From: an uncultured Ruminococcus sp.
GTDB lineage: Bacteria > Bacillota > Clostridia > Oscillospirales > Ruminococcaceae
Reading direction: 5' to 3'
Length of the DNA stretch: 23,920 nucleotides
Assembly: GCA_937942105.1 (NCBI GenBank)
Contig: CALDFS010000364.1
Span: 1-23,920 of the forward strand
Part shown: piece by piece, positions 15,329 to 22,817 of the stretch
Numbering within the stretch: position 1 is the first letter of the stretch
Layout: each line of letters begins with the position of its first letter
The notes under the pieces: generated by a model
The model's database searches: none
Seen by the model: the letters and a program-made list of their open reading frames with translations, nothing else
Told to the model about the DNA's origin: nothing
Translations under genes and position numbers: made by a program

Positions 15329-17046
15329 GTACGGTTAAAAGGCTTATCCATATGCTGGGCAGATACAGTGTGCTGATGGTTATATCCATTCTGCTTGCCG
15401 CCGCTTCGGTTATTCTTACGCTTTACGTTCCCATAATCTTCGGCGACGCTATAGACAATATCGTTGAAAACGGCGTAAATCTTGGCGCGGTTGTAAAATA
15501 TCTTACAAAGGCGGGGATAGTGGCAGCCTCCGCCGCGGCTATGCAGTGGATAATGAACATTGTAAACAACCGCATAACCTTTGAGACTGTGCGGGATATC
15601 CGTGACAAGGCGTTTAAGAAGATAGAGATTCTGCCGCTGAAATACATCGATTCACACCCGCATGGCGAGCTTGTCAGCCGGGTAATAGCGGATGTAGACC
15701 AGCTTGCAGACGGACTTTTGCTTGGCTTTTCGCAGTTCTTCTCGGGGATGGTAACTATCATCGCCACCCTGATATTCATGCTTACAATCAGTTGGAAGAT
15801 AACCCTTATAGCGGTTGTTCTGACTCCGCTTTCGCTTTTTGTGGCGAGGTTCGTCTCAAAATCAACCTATGATTTGTTCAAGAAGCAGTCCCAGATAAGG
15901 GGAAGGCAGACCGCGCTTATCGACGAGATGGTAGGCTCGCAGAAGGTGGTCAAAGCATACAACTACACTCAAAGAAGTCACGACCGTTTTGCTTCGGTCA
16001 ACGATGAGCTTACCAAGACCTCTACAAAGGCAATCTTCCTTTCCTCGCTTGTAAACCCCACGACAAGGTTTGTAAACGCGGTGGTTTATGCCGCAGTTGG
16101 CTTAGGCGGCGCTTTCTCGGTTGTGGGCGGAGCTATCAGCGTGGGAAGCCTTAGCTGTTTACTTAACTATGCTAACCAGTACACCAAGCCGTTCAACGAG
16201 ATAAGCGGCGTTGTTACCGAGCTTCAGAATGCGCTTGCCTGCGCTCAGCGCATCTTCGACCTTATCGACGCAGAGCCGCAGGTGTCGGACGAGGGGAATA
16301 AGGAAATTGAAAAGGCTGAGGGTAATGTTGAGCTTAAAAACGTCTGCTTCAGCTACGTTCCTCAGAGGAAGCTTATTCAGAACTTCAACCTCAGCGTAAA
16401 GCCGGGGCAGAGAATAGCAATTGTAGGACCTACCGGCTGCGGAAAGACTACGCTTATCAATCTTTTAATGAGGTTCTATGATGTCAATTCCGGCTCAATA
16501 AAGGTCGAGGGCGAGGATATAAGGGATATCACCCGAAAATCACTTCGCTCATCCTACGGTATGGTTTTGCAGGAGACATGGCTGAAATCCGGAACCATCC
16601 GCGAAAACATAAAGATGGGAAGACCTGACGCTACCGATGAGGAAATGATAGAAGCGGCGAAGGCTGCGCATTCCCACAGCTTTATAAAGCGTCTGCCGCA
16701 GGGGTACGATACAGTTATCGGGGAGGACGGCGGAAGCATATCCGCAGGGCAGAAGCAGCTTTTGTGCATAACAAGGGTAATGCTGGCAAGACCCCCGATG
16801 CTGATTTTAGACGAAGCGACGTCTTCAATAGATACCAAGACCGAAATACGCGTTCAGCGTGCCTTTGAAAAGCTTATGCAGGGCAAAACAAGCTTTGTTG
16901 TTGCTCACCGCCTTTCAACCATAATGAGCGCCGACGTTATACTTGTCATGCGGGAGGGAAATATAGTCGAGCAGGGAACCCATGCCGAGCTTATGGAAAA
17001 GGGCGGGTTCTACTCAACGCTATATAACAGCCAATTCGCGCATTAA
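15325..17046 (+). CDS. ABC exporter half-transporter with catalytic ATP site (subunit 2)
   Basis: This is a 573-residue partner of the previous gene. Six membrane helices occupy about the first 310 residues. The ATPase domain has Walker A GPTGCGKT (368-375), an intact Walker B ending in Asp496-Glu497 (LILDEATSSID), and the switch His528 (VAHR). Its signature reads ISAGQ (472-476) instead of LSGGQ. In a heterodimer that altered signature faces the degenerate site of subunit 1, while its own intact site faces the LSGGQ of subunit 1, exactly the expected division. GGAGGGG precedes the ATG, and the four-base overlap with subunit 1 ensures coupled translation. Confidence 0.92.
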   Translation: MSTVKRLIHMLGRYSVLMVISILLAAASVILTLYVPIIFGDAIDNIVENGVNLGAVVKYLTKAGIVAASAAAMQWIMNIVNNRITFETVRDIRDKAFKKIEILPLKYIDSHPHGELVSRVIADVDQLADGLLLGFSQFFSGMVTIIATLIFMLTISWKITLIAVVLTPLSLFVARFVSKSTYDLFKKQSQIRGRQTALIDEMVGSQKVVKAYNYTQRSHDRFASVNDELTKTSTKAIFLSSLVNPTTRFVNAVVYAAVGLGGAFSVVGGAISVGSLSCLLNYANQYTKPFNEISGVVTELQNALACAQRIFDLIDAEPQVSDEGNKEIEKAEGNVELKNVCFSYVPQRKLIQNFNLSVKPGQRIAIVGPTGCGKTTLINLLMRFYDVNSGSIKVEGEDIRDITRKSLRSSYGMVLQETWLKSGTIRENIKMGRPDATDEEMIEAAKAAHSHSFIKRLPQGYDTVIGEDGGSISAGQKQLLCITRVMLARPPMLILDEATSSIDTKTEIRVQRAFEKLMQGKTSFVVAHRLSTIMSADVILVMREGNIVEQGTHAELMEKGGFYSTLYNSQFAH

Positions 17047-17118
17047 TCGCGATGGCAAGTACTTTTTTCGGCGAAACAAGCATATACTTCACCAAAAAGA
17101 CATTTGGAGGAAGCTTTT

Positions 17119-17577
17119 ATGTTTGTAAAAACCATCAAGATTAAAAAAATCGCCCGGATATTAGGCATAATCCTTGCTGCGCTGGTAATAGCTCTTGCGG
17201 TCGTCTACGTTTTTAACAGGGTTATGGCGCCAAGCGGAACGGTGCTGTCTTCAGAGGCTGAGCAGGCGGCTTTTTTGAAGGAGCTGGGCTGGGAGGTTTC
17301 TGAAAAGCCTATAGATGTAAGAAGCGTAATCATCCCGCAGGAGTGGAACGATGTTTACGCCGAGTATAACAAGCTTCAGCTTCAGCAGGGCTTCGATTTG
17401 GATAAATACCGCGGCAGGAACGCCGAGATATACACCTATGAGGTTTACAACTACGGCGATTCAAGACCGAATATCGTTGCAAATCTTATCATCTGCGATT
17501 CTAAGCTTATCGGCGGAGACGTCTGCTGCACAGAATTGGGCGGATTTATGCAGGGTCTTGCCAAAGCGGAAGCCTGA
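17119..17577 (+). CDS. DUF4830-like membrane-anchored protein
   Basis: This is a 152-residue protein of unknown function with a basic N-terminus and one membrane segment (about 12-33), then a small extracytoplasmic domain. The pattern FLKELGWEVSEKPIDVRSVI, then EWNDVYAEYNKLQLQQGFDL and DKYRGRNAEIYTYEVYNY, fits the DUF4830 family as I recall it; this was not searched. GGAGGAAG lies six bases before the ATG at 17119; an in-frame TTG at 17104 overlaps the ribosome site. It starts 72 bases behind the ABC exporter and may be read from that transcript or from a weak local promoter around TATACT (17083-17088). A palindromic element follows the stop. Confidence 0.8.
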   Translation: MFVKTIKIKKIARILGIILAALVIALAVVYVFNRVMAPSGTVLSSEAEQAAFLKELGWEVSEKPIDVRSVIIPQEWNDVYAEYNKLQLQQGFDLDKYRGRNAEIYTYEVYNYGDSRPNIVANLIICDSKLIGGDVCCTELGGFMQGLAKAEA

Positions 17578-17585
17578 GGGAATAA

Positions 17586-17706
17586 TACTAATTTCCCGTA
17601 AAAGTGTAGAAGGGTTGCTGAGGCAACCCACACAGAATCGCCACAAAACCGCTATAGGATGGGTTTTGCGACGATTCTACAGACACTTTTTAACGGGAAA
17701 TAAGTA
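17586..17706. repeat. 121-bp palindromic element with two nested hairpins (MITE-like or structured RNA)
   Basis: The outer arms are 17586-17607 and 17683-17706. They share TACT, one mismatch, ATTTCCCGT, then AAAAGTGT, with two extra bases in the right arm. Inside are hairpin A, GGGTTGC-TGAG-GCAACCC (17612-17629), and hairpin B, 17634-17650 against 17662-17678, a 17-position stem. Together they make a three-way junction. In hairpin B the two plus-strand mismatches (C17641/A17671, A17643/C17669) become G-U pairs if the minus strand is transcribed. The ends carry TA dinucleotides, as in small TA-inserting elements. It encodes no protein. Copy number elsewhere is unknown. Confidence 0.75.
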
Positions 17707-17726
17707 TAAAAAAGGAAGTGAAAGCA

Positions 17727-18449
17727 ATGCCGCTTATGAGGCTTGATAAGTTCATATCTTCTCAACTTACGGATATATCGCGGAGCGAGGTCAAAAACCT
17801 CTGCAAAAGGGGATATATCTGCGTTGACGGAAAGCCTGCGCGCTCATCGGATATTAAAATTGACCCCGAAGTCAGCTGCGTGACGGTTGGGGGCAGGGAA
17901 ATAAGCTACAAAAAGTATCTTTATATAATGCTCAACAAGCCCGCCGGGGTGGTTTGCGCCACCCGTGACGGGCTGAGCGCGACCGTTTTGGAGCTTTTGC
18001 CGCCCGAGCTTCGCCGCTCCGGGCTTTTTCCCGCCGGAAGGCTGGACAAGGATACCGAGGGCTTTACGCTTATCACCGACGACGGAGCGCTTGCACATAG
18101 AATGCTTTCTCCTAAAAGTCATGTTCCCAAAAAATATTTTGTAAGGCTCGATAAGCCGCTCCGCGGGGATGAAGCCCGACTGTTCTCCGAGGGAATTGTT
18201 TTAGAGGACGGCACAAACTGCCTTCCGGCTGAGCTTGAAGCCGGGGGTGCGGAAAACGAGTGCTTTGTAATTATACATCAGGGAATGTATCATCAGGTAA
18301 AAAGGATGTTTGAAGCTGTGGGGAACAGCGTTGTATATCTTAAAAGGATAATGATTGGCGGGCTTGAGCTTGACCCGCAATTAGCTGTCGGAAAAGCAAG
18401 AGAGCTTAAGGAGTTTGAGGTCGAAAAACTGGTTTTAGGCAAAAAATAA
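17727..18449 (+). CDS. Pseudouridine synthase, RsuA/RluB family
   Basis: This enzyme isomerises uridine in rRNA; the RsuA branch acts on 16S U516. The 240-residue protein has an S4 RNA-binding domain (about 3-50, MRLDKFISSQL) and a catalytic domain. The catalytic signature AGRLDKDTEGFTLITDDG starts at residue 103, with Asp107 as the nucleophile. The LNKPAGVVCATRD segment (69-81) and the HQVKRMFEAVGN motif near the end are also typical. Length fits single-target RsuA-type enzymes, but RluB/E-type specificity cannot be excluded. The ATG at 17727 was chosen because AAGGAAG ends eight bases upstream; a GTG at 17718 overlaps that site. The palindromic element ends only 20 bases before the start. 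Confidence 0.93.
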   Translation: MPLMRLDKFISSQLTDISRSEVKNLCKRGYICVDGKPARSSDIKIDPEVSCVTVGGREISYKKYLYIMLNKPAGVVCATRDGLSATVLELLPPELRRSGLFPAGRLDKDTEGFTLITDDGALAHRMLSPKSHVPKKYFVRLDKPLRGDEARLFSEGIVLEDGTNCLPAELEAGGAENECFVIIHQGMYHQVKRMFEAVGNSVVYLKRIMIGGLELDPQLAVGKARELKEFEVEKLVLGKK

Positions 18450-18514
18450 GTCATTTTGCCCTCTTTCCGTCAAATTAAATAAAGGTTTGAGGTTAAGTTT
18501 AGTAAAAAAAACAC

Positions 18515-18543
18515 TTGTGATATTATTCCCAAACAGCTATAAT
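18515..18543 (+). promoter_or_regulatory. Sigma-A promoter for the sugar ABC ATPase gene
   Basis: TTGTGA (18515-18520) and a perfect TATAAT (18538-18543) are 17 bases apart. The leader of about 45 bases ends in AAGGAGG before ATG 18595. No catabolite-control site was recognised. The stretch 18450-18594 holds no gene. Confidence 0.78.
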
Positions 18544-18594
18544 AATGGTATGACTAAGCTAAGCTTTTGGTTAGCAATATAAGGAGGCCTTTTA

Positions 18595-19737
18595 ATGGCA
18601 AGCTTATCACTTAAGCACATTTACAAAAAATATCCGGGCGGCGTTGTAGCCGTATCAGACTTCTGCCTTGAAGTTAAAGACAAGGAGTTTATCATCTTCG
18701 TAGGTCCTTCGGGCTGCGGAAAGTCTACAACTTTGCGTATGATTGCCGGACTTGAGGAGATCACAGACGGTGAGCTGTATATCGGCAACAGACTTGTTAA
18801 CGATATCGCCCCCAAGGACAGAGATATCGCGATGGTATTCCAGAACTATGCTCTGTACCCGCATATGACAGTTTTTGAAAACATGGCATTCGGTCTTAAG
18901 CTCAGGAAGACCCCCAAGGATCAGATTGCCCGCAAGGTTGAAGAAGCTGCAAGAATCCTCGACATTTCCCACCTGCTCGACAGAAAGCCGAAGGCTCTTT
19001 CGGGCGGTCAGAGACAGCGTGTTGCCTTGGGACGTGCGCTTGTCCGTGAGCCTCAGGTATTCTTACTCGACGAGCCTTTGTCCAACCTGGACGCTAAGCT
19101 GAGAGCTCAGATGAGAACCGAGATCGCTCTGTTACATAAGAGACTCGGAACAACCTTCATCTACGTAACCCATGACCAGACCGAAGCTATGACCATGGCT
19201 GACAGAATCGTTGTTATGAAGGACGGTTTCATTCAGCAGGTCGATACTCCTCAGACCCTTTATTCCTACCCTGCCAACCTATTCGTTGCAGGATTCATAG
19301 GATCTCCTCAGATGAACTTCATCGAGTCCAAGCTCGTCAAGATTGACGGCAAGTACAACGTTGAGTTCGGCTCTGAAGACACCAAGGAAAGAAGAGGAAG
19401 AAAGTTCTATATCGAGCTTCCTGAATCCAAGGTCAACGACGAAGTTCTGCTTCCTTACCTCAACAAGGAAATCATCTGCGGCGTTCGTCCCGAATGCATC
19501 CATGATGAGGAGATGTTCATTTCCTCCGCTAAGACCGGTATCATCGAAGCAACCGTTAACGTTGCCGAAATGATGGGTGCGGAGACTTATCTCTACCTCA
19601 ACTGCGAAGGCATCAACCTCACCGCTCGTGTTTCCAACCGTTCCACCGCAAGACCGCAGGATGTTATCACCTGTGCGCTTGACGCTAACAGAATCCATAT
19701 CTTCGATAAGGAAACCGAAAAGACTATCGTCAACTGA
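18595..19737 (+). CDS. msmX: Sugar ABC transporter ATP-binding protein (MsmX/MsmK/UgpC type)
   Basis: This 380-residue cytoplasmic ATPase powers carbohydrate uptake. Proteins of this type are often shared by several sugar importers. Walker A is GPSGCGKST (37-45), the Q-loop is Gln83 (VFQNYALYPH), the signature LSGGQRQR is at 135-142, Walker B is VFLLDEP (155-161) and the switch His is His193. A TOBE-type regulatory region occupies the last ~140 residues. No permease or binding protein is nearby, which fits a shared ATPase. It has its own strong promoter and terminator, and uses many C-ending codons, suggesting high expression. Tandem stops TGA-TAA close it. The symbol denotes the family; msmK and ugpC are equally used. 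Confidence 0.93.
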   Translation: MASLSLKHIYKKYPGGVVAVSDFCLEVKDKEFIIFVGPSGCGKSTTLRMIAGLEEITDGELYIGNRLVNDIAPKDRDIAMVFQNYALYPHMTVFENMAFGLKLRKTPKDQIARKVEEAARILDISHLLDRKPKALSGGQRQRVALGRALVREPQVFLLDEPLSNLDAKLRAQMRTEIALLHKRLGTTFIYVTHDQTEAMTMADRIVVMKDGFIQQVDTPQTLYSYPANLFVAGFIGSPQMNFIESKLVKIDGKYNVEFGSEDTKERRGRKFYIELPESKVNDEVLLPYLNKEIICGVRPECIHDEEMFISSAKTGIIEATVNVAEMMGAETYLYLNCEGINLTARVSNRSTARPQDVITCALDANRIHIFDKETEKTIVN

Positions 19738-19777
19738 TAATCAGCTTAAAATCTGCTGATAATTAATCCGATAATAG

Positions 19778-19827
19778 CGGCTGCTCTGCGAACCGGTTAA
19801 TGGTAGAAGCAAAGCAGCCGATTTTAT
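19778..19827 (+). terminator. Terminator after the sugar ABC ATPase gene
   Basis: CGGCTGCTCTGC (19778-19789) pairs with GCAAAGCAGCCG (19809-19820) over 11 of 12 positions and is followed by ATTTTATT. A smaller hairpin, ATCAGC/GCTGAT (19739-19759 region), precedes it. Confidence 0.85.
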
Positions 19828-19848
19828 TGATTGAAAGGAACTTATATT

Positions 19849-21078
19849 ATGAAGAAATTATTGACTGTTCTGCTTTCCACGGTTTTGTTCGCGGGGATAT
19901 TTGCAGGCTGTGGGAAAGGAGCAAAAAGCGTGGAGCTTAAATGGATAGACAATCCCTCTTCTAAAGAGGAATATATGAACAATGCAAAGATTCAGTCGCT
20001 GACCCAGCTGGGCAACACTTATCGTCTCAAAAAGGCGATAGAGAAGGCCAAAAGCGGCGAGGATGTGAACATAGTATATCTCGGCGGCTCTATTACCGAG
20101 GGCGATATTTTAGAGCTTGAGGACAGATACGCCAAGCGCACCTATAATTATTTCAGAGACACATTTGCCAAGGGCGATGGGGAGAATATCCATTATATAA
20201 ACTCCGGCTACAGAGGAACCGGCTCCAAGCTGGGTGCGCTTCGGTGCGAAGACGATGTTCTTTCGTACGAGCCTGATATAGTATTCGTCGAATACGCAGT
20301 CAACGATGGCTGGGGCAATAGCGATAAGGACGGCTTCGAGAGCATAATAAGGGATTGTCTTGAATACAAGACCCAGCCGGCGGTAATTCTTTTGTTTGCA
20401 AGGATGCAGGACGGCGGAACCTCGCAGGATTGGAAGAAGGAAATCGGCAAGCACTATGACCTTCCCATGATAAGCTATGCCGACGGTATAACCTACCTGT
20501 TCGACAACGGCGCAATGAAGTGGGAGGAATTCTCGGGAGACTATACCCACCCCACGGCTTATGGCGGCGAGGTTATCGCAAGCTTTATCAACTATTTCTA
20601 TGACGAGGTTAATAGGCTTCCCGCTCCGGAAGCGGATATCACCATGCCCGAAAGGCTGTTTGACGGCTTCTACGAAAACGCCCATCTTTTAACCAAGAAC
20701 AGCTATGAGCTTACCGACGAAACCAAAGGCTCCTGGAAAAAGGGAAGCACGGGCGACCATTTCCCGAACGGCTGGACAAAGGTATTCGGCGAAGAAAACG
20801 ACCCGATAGTATTTGAATTTACCGGCAGACACGCTTATGTAGTTTATCCCGGCGCAGGCAGCGATAGCTTCGGCGTTTTGGTCTGCAAGGTATACTTCAA
20901 CGGCGAGCTTGTTGCCACCAAGGAGTTTGATGAACACGTTCAGGGCGGATGGATGTGCTCCACGATCGGCGAGCTTCATCAAAGTCCCACGGCGGGTGAT
21001 TACCGCATAGAAATAACCGCCAAGGAAAGCAATCCCAAGTGCGACTTGCAGATTCTGGCGGTTGGATATACCGACTAA
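19849..21078 (+). CDS. SGNH/GDSL-family hydrolase, lipoprotein
   Basis: This 409-residue protein is probably displayed on the outer cell surface. A signal peptide ends in the lipobox FAGC, with Cys21 the predicted lipidated residue. The SGNH domain (about 45-260) shows all four blocks: VYLGGSITEGD with Ser81, the Gly of NSGYRGTGS (119-126), Asn152 in YAVNDG, and Asp231/His234 in DYTHPTAYGG. The remaining ~140 residues look like a beta-rich accessory domain. Such enzymes deacylate sugars or other esters; a carbohydrate esterase role is plausible but the substrate is unknown. The ATG at 19849 has AAAGGAA at 19834-19840; an in-frame TTG at 19831 overlaps that site. A terminator follows. Confidence 0.88.
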   Translation: MKKLLTVLLSTVLFAGIFAGCGKGAKSVELKWIDNPSSKEEYMNNAKIQSLTQLGNTYRLKKAIEKAKSGEDVNIVYLGGSITEGDILELEDRYAKRTYNYFRDTFAKGDGENIHYINSGYRGTGSKLGALRCEDDVLSYEPDIVFVEYAVNDGWGNSDKDGFESIIRDCLEYKTQPAVILLFARMQDGGTSQDWKKEIGKHYDLPMISYADGITYLFDNGAMKWEEFSGDYTHPTAYGGEVIASFINYFYDEVNRLPAPEADITMPERLFDGFYENAHLLTKNSYELTDETKGSWKKGSTGDHFPNGWTKVFGEENDPIVFEFTGRHAYVVYPGAGSDSFGVLVCKVYFNGELVATKEFDEHVQGGWMCSTIGELHQSPTAGDYRIEITAKESNPKCDLQILAVGYTD

Positions 21079-21094
21079 ACTATGGCATGATATT

Positions 21095-21132
21095 TTTGAC
21101 CGGTGAGAATATTCCCGCCGGTCAAATTTTTT
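21095..21132 (+). terminator. Rho-independent terminator after the GDSL lipoprotein gene
   Basis: TTTGACCGG (21095-21103) pairs with CCGGTCAAA (21118-21126), followed by six T residues. It separates the lipoprotein gene from the sigma factor gene. No clear sigma-A promoter was found between it and 21195. Confidence 0.9.
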
Positions 21133-21194
21133 CTTCCGAGCGCCCAATGAAACGCGCCGGATGTGCACTTTATAGGCGAAGGGAGGCGAAAGGC

Positions 21195-22742
21195 ATGGAA
21201 ATCGACAAGCGAATCCTTGAAAACTACGTTGAAAGGATTTACGGCTATGCCGTCAACAAAACGTATACCCCAGAGGAGGCTGACGAGCTTTCTTCGGAGA
21301 TACTGCTTGCGGCATTGCAGGGGCTTCCGAATCTTAGAAGCAGGAAAAGCTTCGAGCCGTGGCTGTGGGGAGTTGCCGCAAACGTAACCAAGCGCTTCCG
21401 CAGGACTGCCGGCAGGCAAAGGGCTGTATACTGCTACAACGTTCCTATGGAGATGTTGGAGGACGCCGAAGCCCAGGAGCCGGAAGATGAGCTTTATGAA
21501 AGCCTTCGTCGGAAAATAGCCATGCTTTCTTACGCCTACCGTCAAATCATCATTCTTTACTACTACGACGGTCTTTCGACCAAGCAGATATCCCAAAGGT
21601 TAGGCCTGCCGGAGGGAACTGTTACCTGGAGGCTGTCCGAGGCAAGGAAAAAACTGAAAAAGGAGTGCACAGACATGGAAGAATCGGCATTAAGACCTGT
21701 TAAAATGCATTTGGGTATATACGGAAGTGGCAACTACAACGGGGATAACATCCCTTTCCCGTCGCAATATATCAGCGACGGATTATCTCAGAACATCCTT
21801 TATTACTGCTATGAAAACCCATGCAGTGTTGAGGAACTGGCAAAGCTCACCGGCGTTCCGGCTTTTTATATCGAGGAACGAATCGACAATCTTATCAAAA
21901 GGGAAGCGCTTGTTGAATCATCTAAGGGAAGATACTTAACCGACTTTATAATCTGGCAGGATAAGCACGGAATCTACTGCGAGGAAAACGCTGAAAGGGT
22001 GCTCATGCCCATTATGGATAAGCTGATATCGGCGCTTGACGGTATCGCCAGGGATTCGGCAAAAGTGGATTTCTACCGCGCGGATGTTAAGGAAAGGGAT
22101 TTATACTACCTTTACGGCGCTATGGCTTTCGGGGCTATGTCTAAAAAATACAACAAGCTGCCCTGCCCCGAGATAATAAAGAGGTATGACGGCTACAATT
22201 GGAGCTACACCGGGCACATGGAAACCGGTAAGCACCAAAGAGTCTGGATAGGCACGGAGACCTGCGGCGACGGCAGGGAGCAGGAATGGTACTTTGTAAC
22301 ATATTACGGAATGAACGGAATATCCCGCAGAAAGGATATGTTCAGCGAGTATGTAAGAGTCCTTACGGATATTTTCCAGACCGGAACATCAAAGGATGAG
22401 GATTTTGTTGCTAAATCCGTTATGAAGGGATATCTTGTAAGAAATCCTGACGGCAGCTTTAAAATAACCTCGCCGGTGATCACAAGTAAGAATAAGATGG
22501 AGCTTGAAGCCATCGCCGAAAAGCACTTAGCAAAGCTTATGCCCGAGTACAACGAGGCGGTGGGCAGGTTTGTAAACGGCTACAGAAAGCTCTTCCCCAA
22601 GCACCTTGACGATGAATGTGCAAGGCGTATGTATGCAGTGTTCAATGAGCTGTTTACTACGGTAATAGCTTACGGTCAGAAAACAGGCAGAATCGCAATG
22701 CCGTCCGGCGATTACAGCTGCGACGCTTTGGTTGAAAGATAA
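21195..22742 (+). CDS. ECF-type sigma factor with a large C-terminal extension
   Basis: This is a 515-residue protein, while plain ECF sigma factors have about 160-200 residues. Region 2 occupies about 5-72 (EEADELSSEILLAALQGL, PWLWGVAANV). Region 4 occupies about 98-160 (YRQIIILYYYDGLSTKQISQ, then LPEGTVTWRLSEARKKL). A winged-helix-like segment (about 198-252, SVEELAKLTGVPAFYIEERI) leads into a ~260-residue part I do not recognise, rich in aromatic residues, with no membrane segment. The extension may sense a ligand or replace an anti-sigma factor; this is inference. No anti-sigma gene is adjacent. The ATG at 21195 has AGGGAGG at 21180-21186. An internal ribosome site and in-frame ATG lie at the domain boundary. 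Confidence 0.88.
   Translation: MEIDKRILENYVERIYGYAVNKTYTPEEADELSSEILLAALQGLPNLRSRKSFEPWLWGVAANVTKRFRRTAGRQRAVYCYNVPMEMLEDAEAQEPEDELYESLRRKIAMLSYAYRQIIILYYYDGLSTKQISQRLGLPEGTVTWRLSEARKKLKKECTDMEESALRPVKMHLGIYGSGNYNGDNIPFPSQYISDGLSQNILYYCYENPCSVEELAKLTGVPAFYIEERIDNLIKREALVESSKGRYLTDFIIWQDKHGIYCEENAERVLMPIMDKLISALDGIARDSAKVDFYRADVKERDLYYLYGAMAFGAMSKKYNKLPCPEIIKRYDGYNWSYTGHMETGKHQRVWIGTETCGDGREQEWYFVTYYGMNGISRRKDMFSEYVRVLTDIFQTGTSKDEDFVAKSVMKGYLVRNPDGSFKITSPVITSKNKMELEAIAEKHLAKLMPEYNEAVGRFVNGYRKLFPKHLDDECARRMYAVFNELFTTVIAYGQKTGRIAMPSGDYSCDALVER
21661..21677 (+). promoter_or_regulatory. Internal ribosome site and in-frame ATG inside the sigma factor gene
   Basis: AGGAG (21661-21665) lies nine bases before ATG 21675, codon 161 of the sigma gene, in frame. 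It falls right after region 4, so starting there would give the C-terminal part alone (355 residues). The AGGAG comes from Lys-Lys-Glu codons and may be incidental. Confidence 0.4.
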
Positions 22743-22748
22743 AATATA

Positions 22749-22782
22749 ACCGGCAGCTTATCACAACTGCCGGTTGGTTTTA
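22749..22782. terminator. Terminator between the sigma factor gene and the M28 peptidase gene
   Basis: ACCGGCAG (22749-22756) pairs perfectly with CTGCCGGT (22767-22774), followed by TGGTTTTATA on the plus strand. On the minus strand TTATATTTT follows, so it can serve both convergent genes. Confidence 0.85.
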
Positions 22783-22817
22783 TATCAATTATTACATTTA
22801 GTTGATGAACTGCGCAA

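Noticed and set aside
17047..17118. TATACT at 17083-17088 as a full promoter for the DUF4830 gene
   Set aside because: No acceptable -35 at 16-18 bases upstream, so it is mentioned only as a weak possibility.
20110..20685. Minus-strand open frame (191 codons) inside the GDSL lipoprotein gene
   Set aside because: It is antisense to a complete SGNH domain and has no ribosome site or family features.
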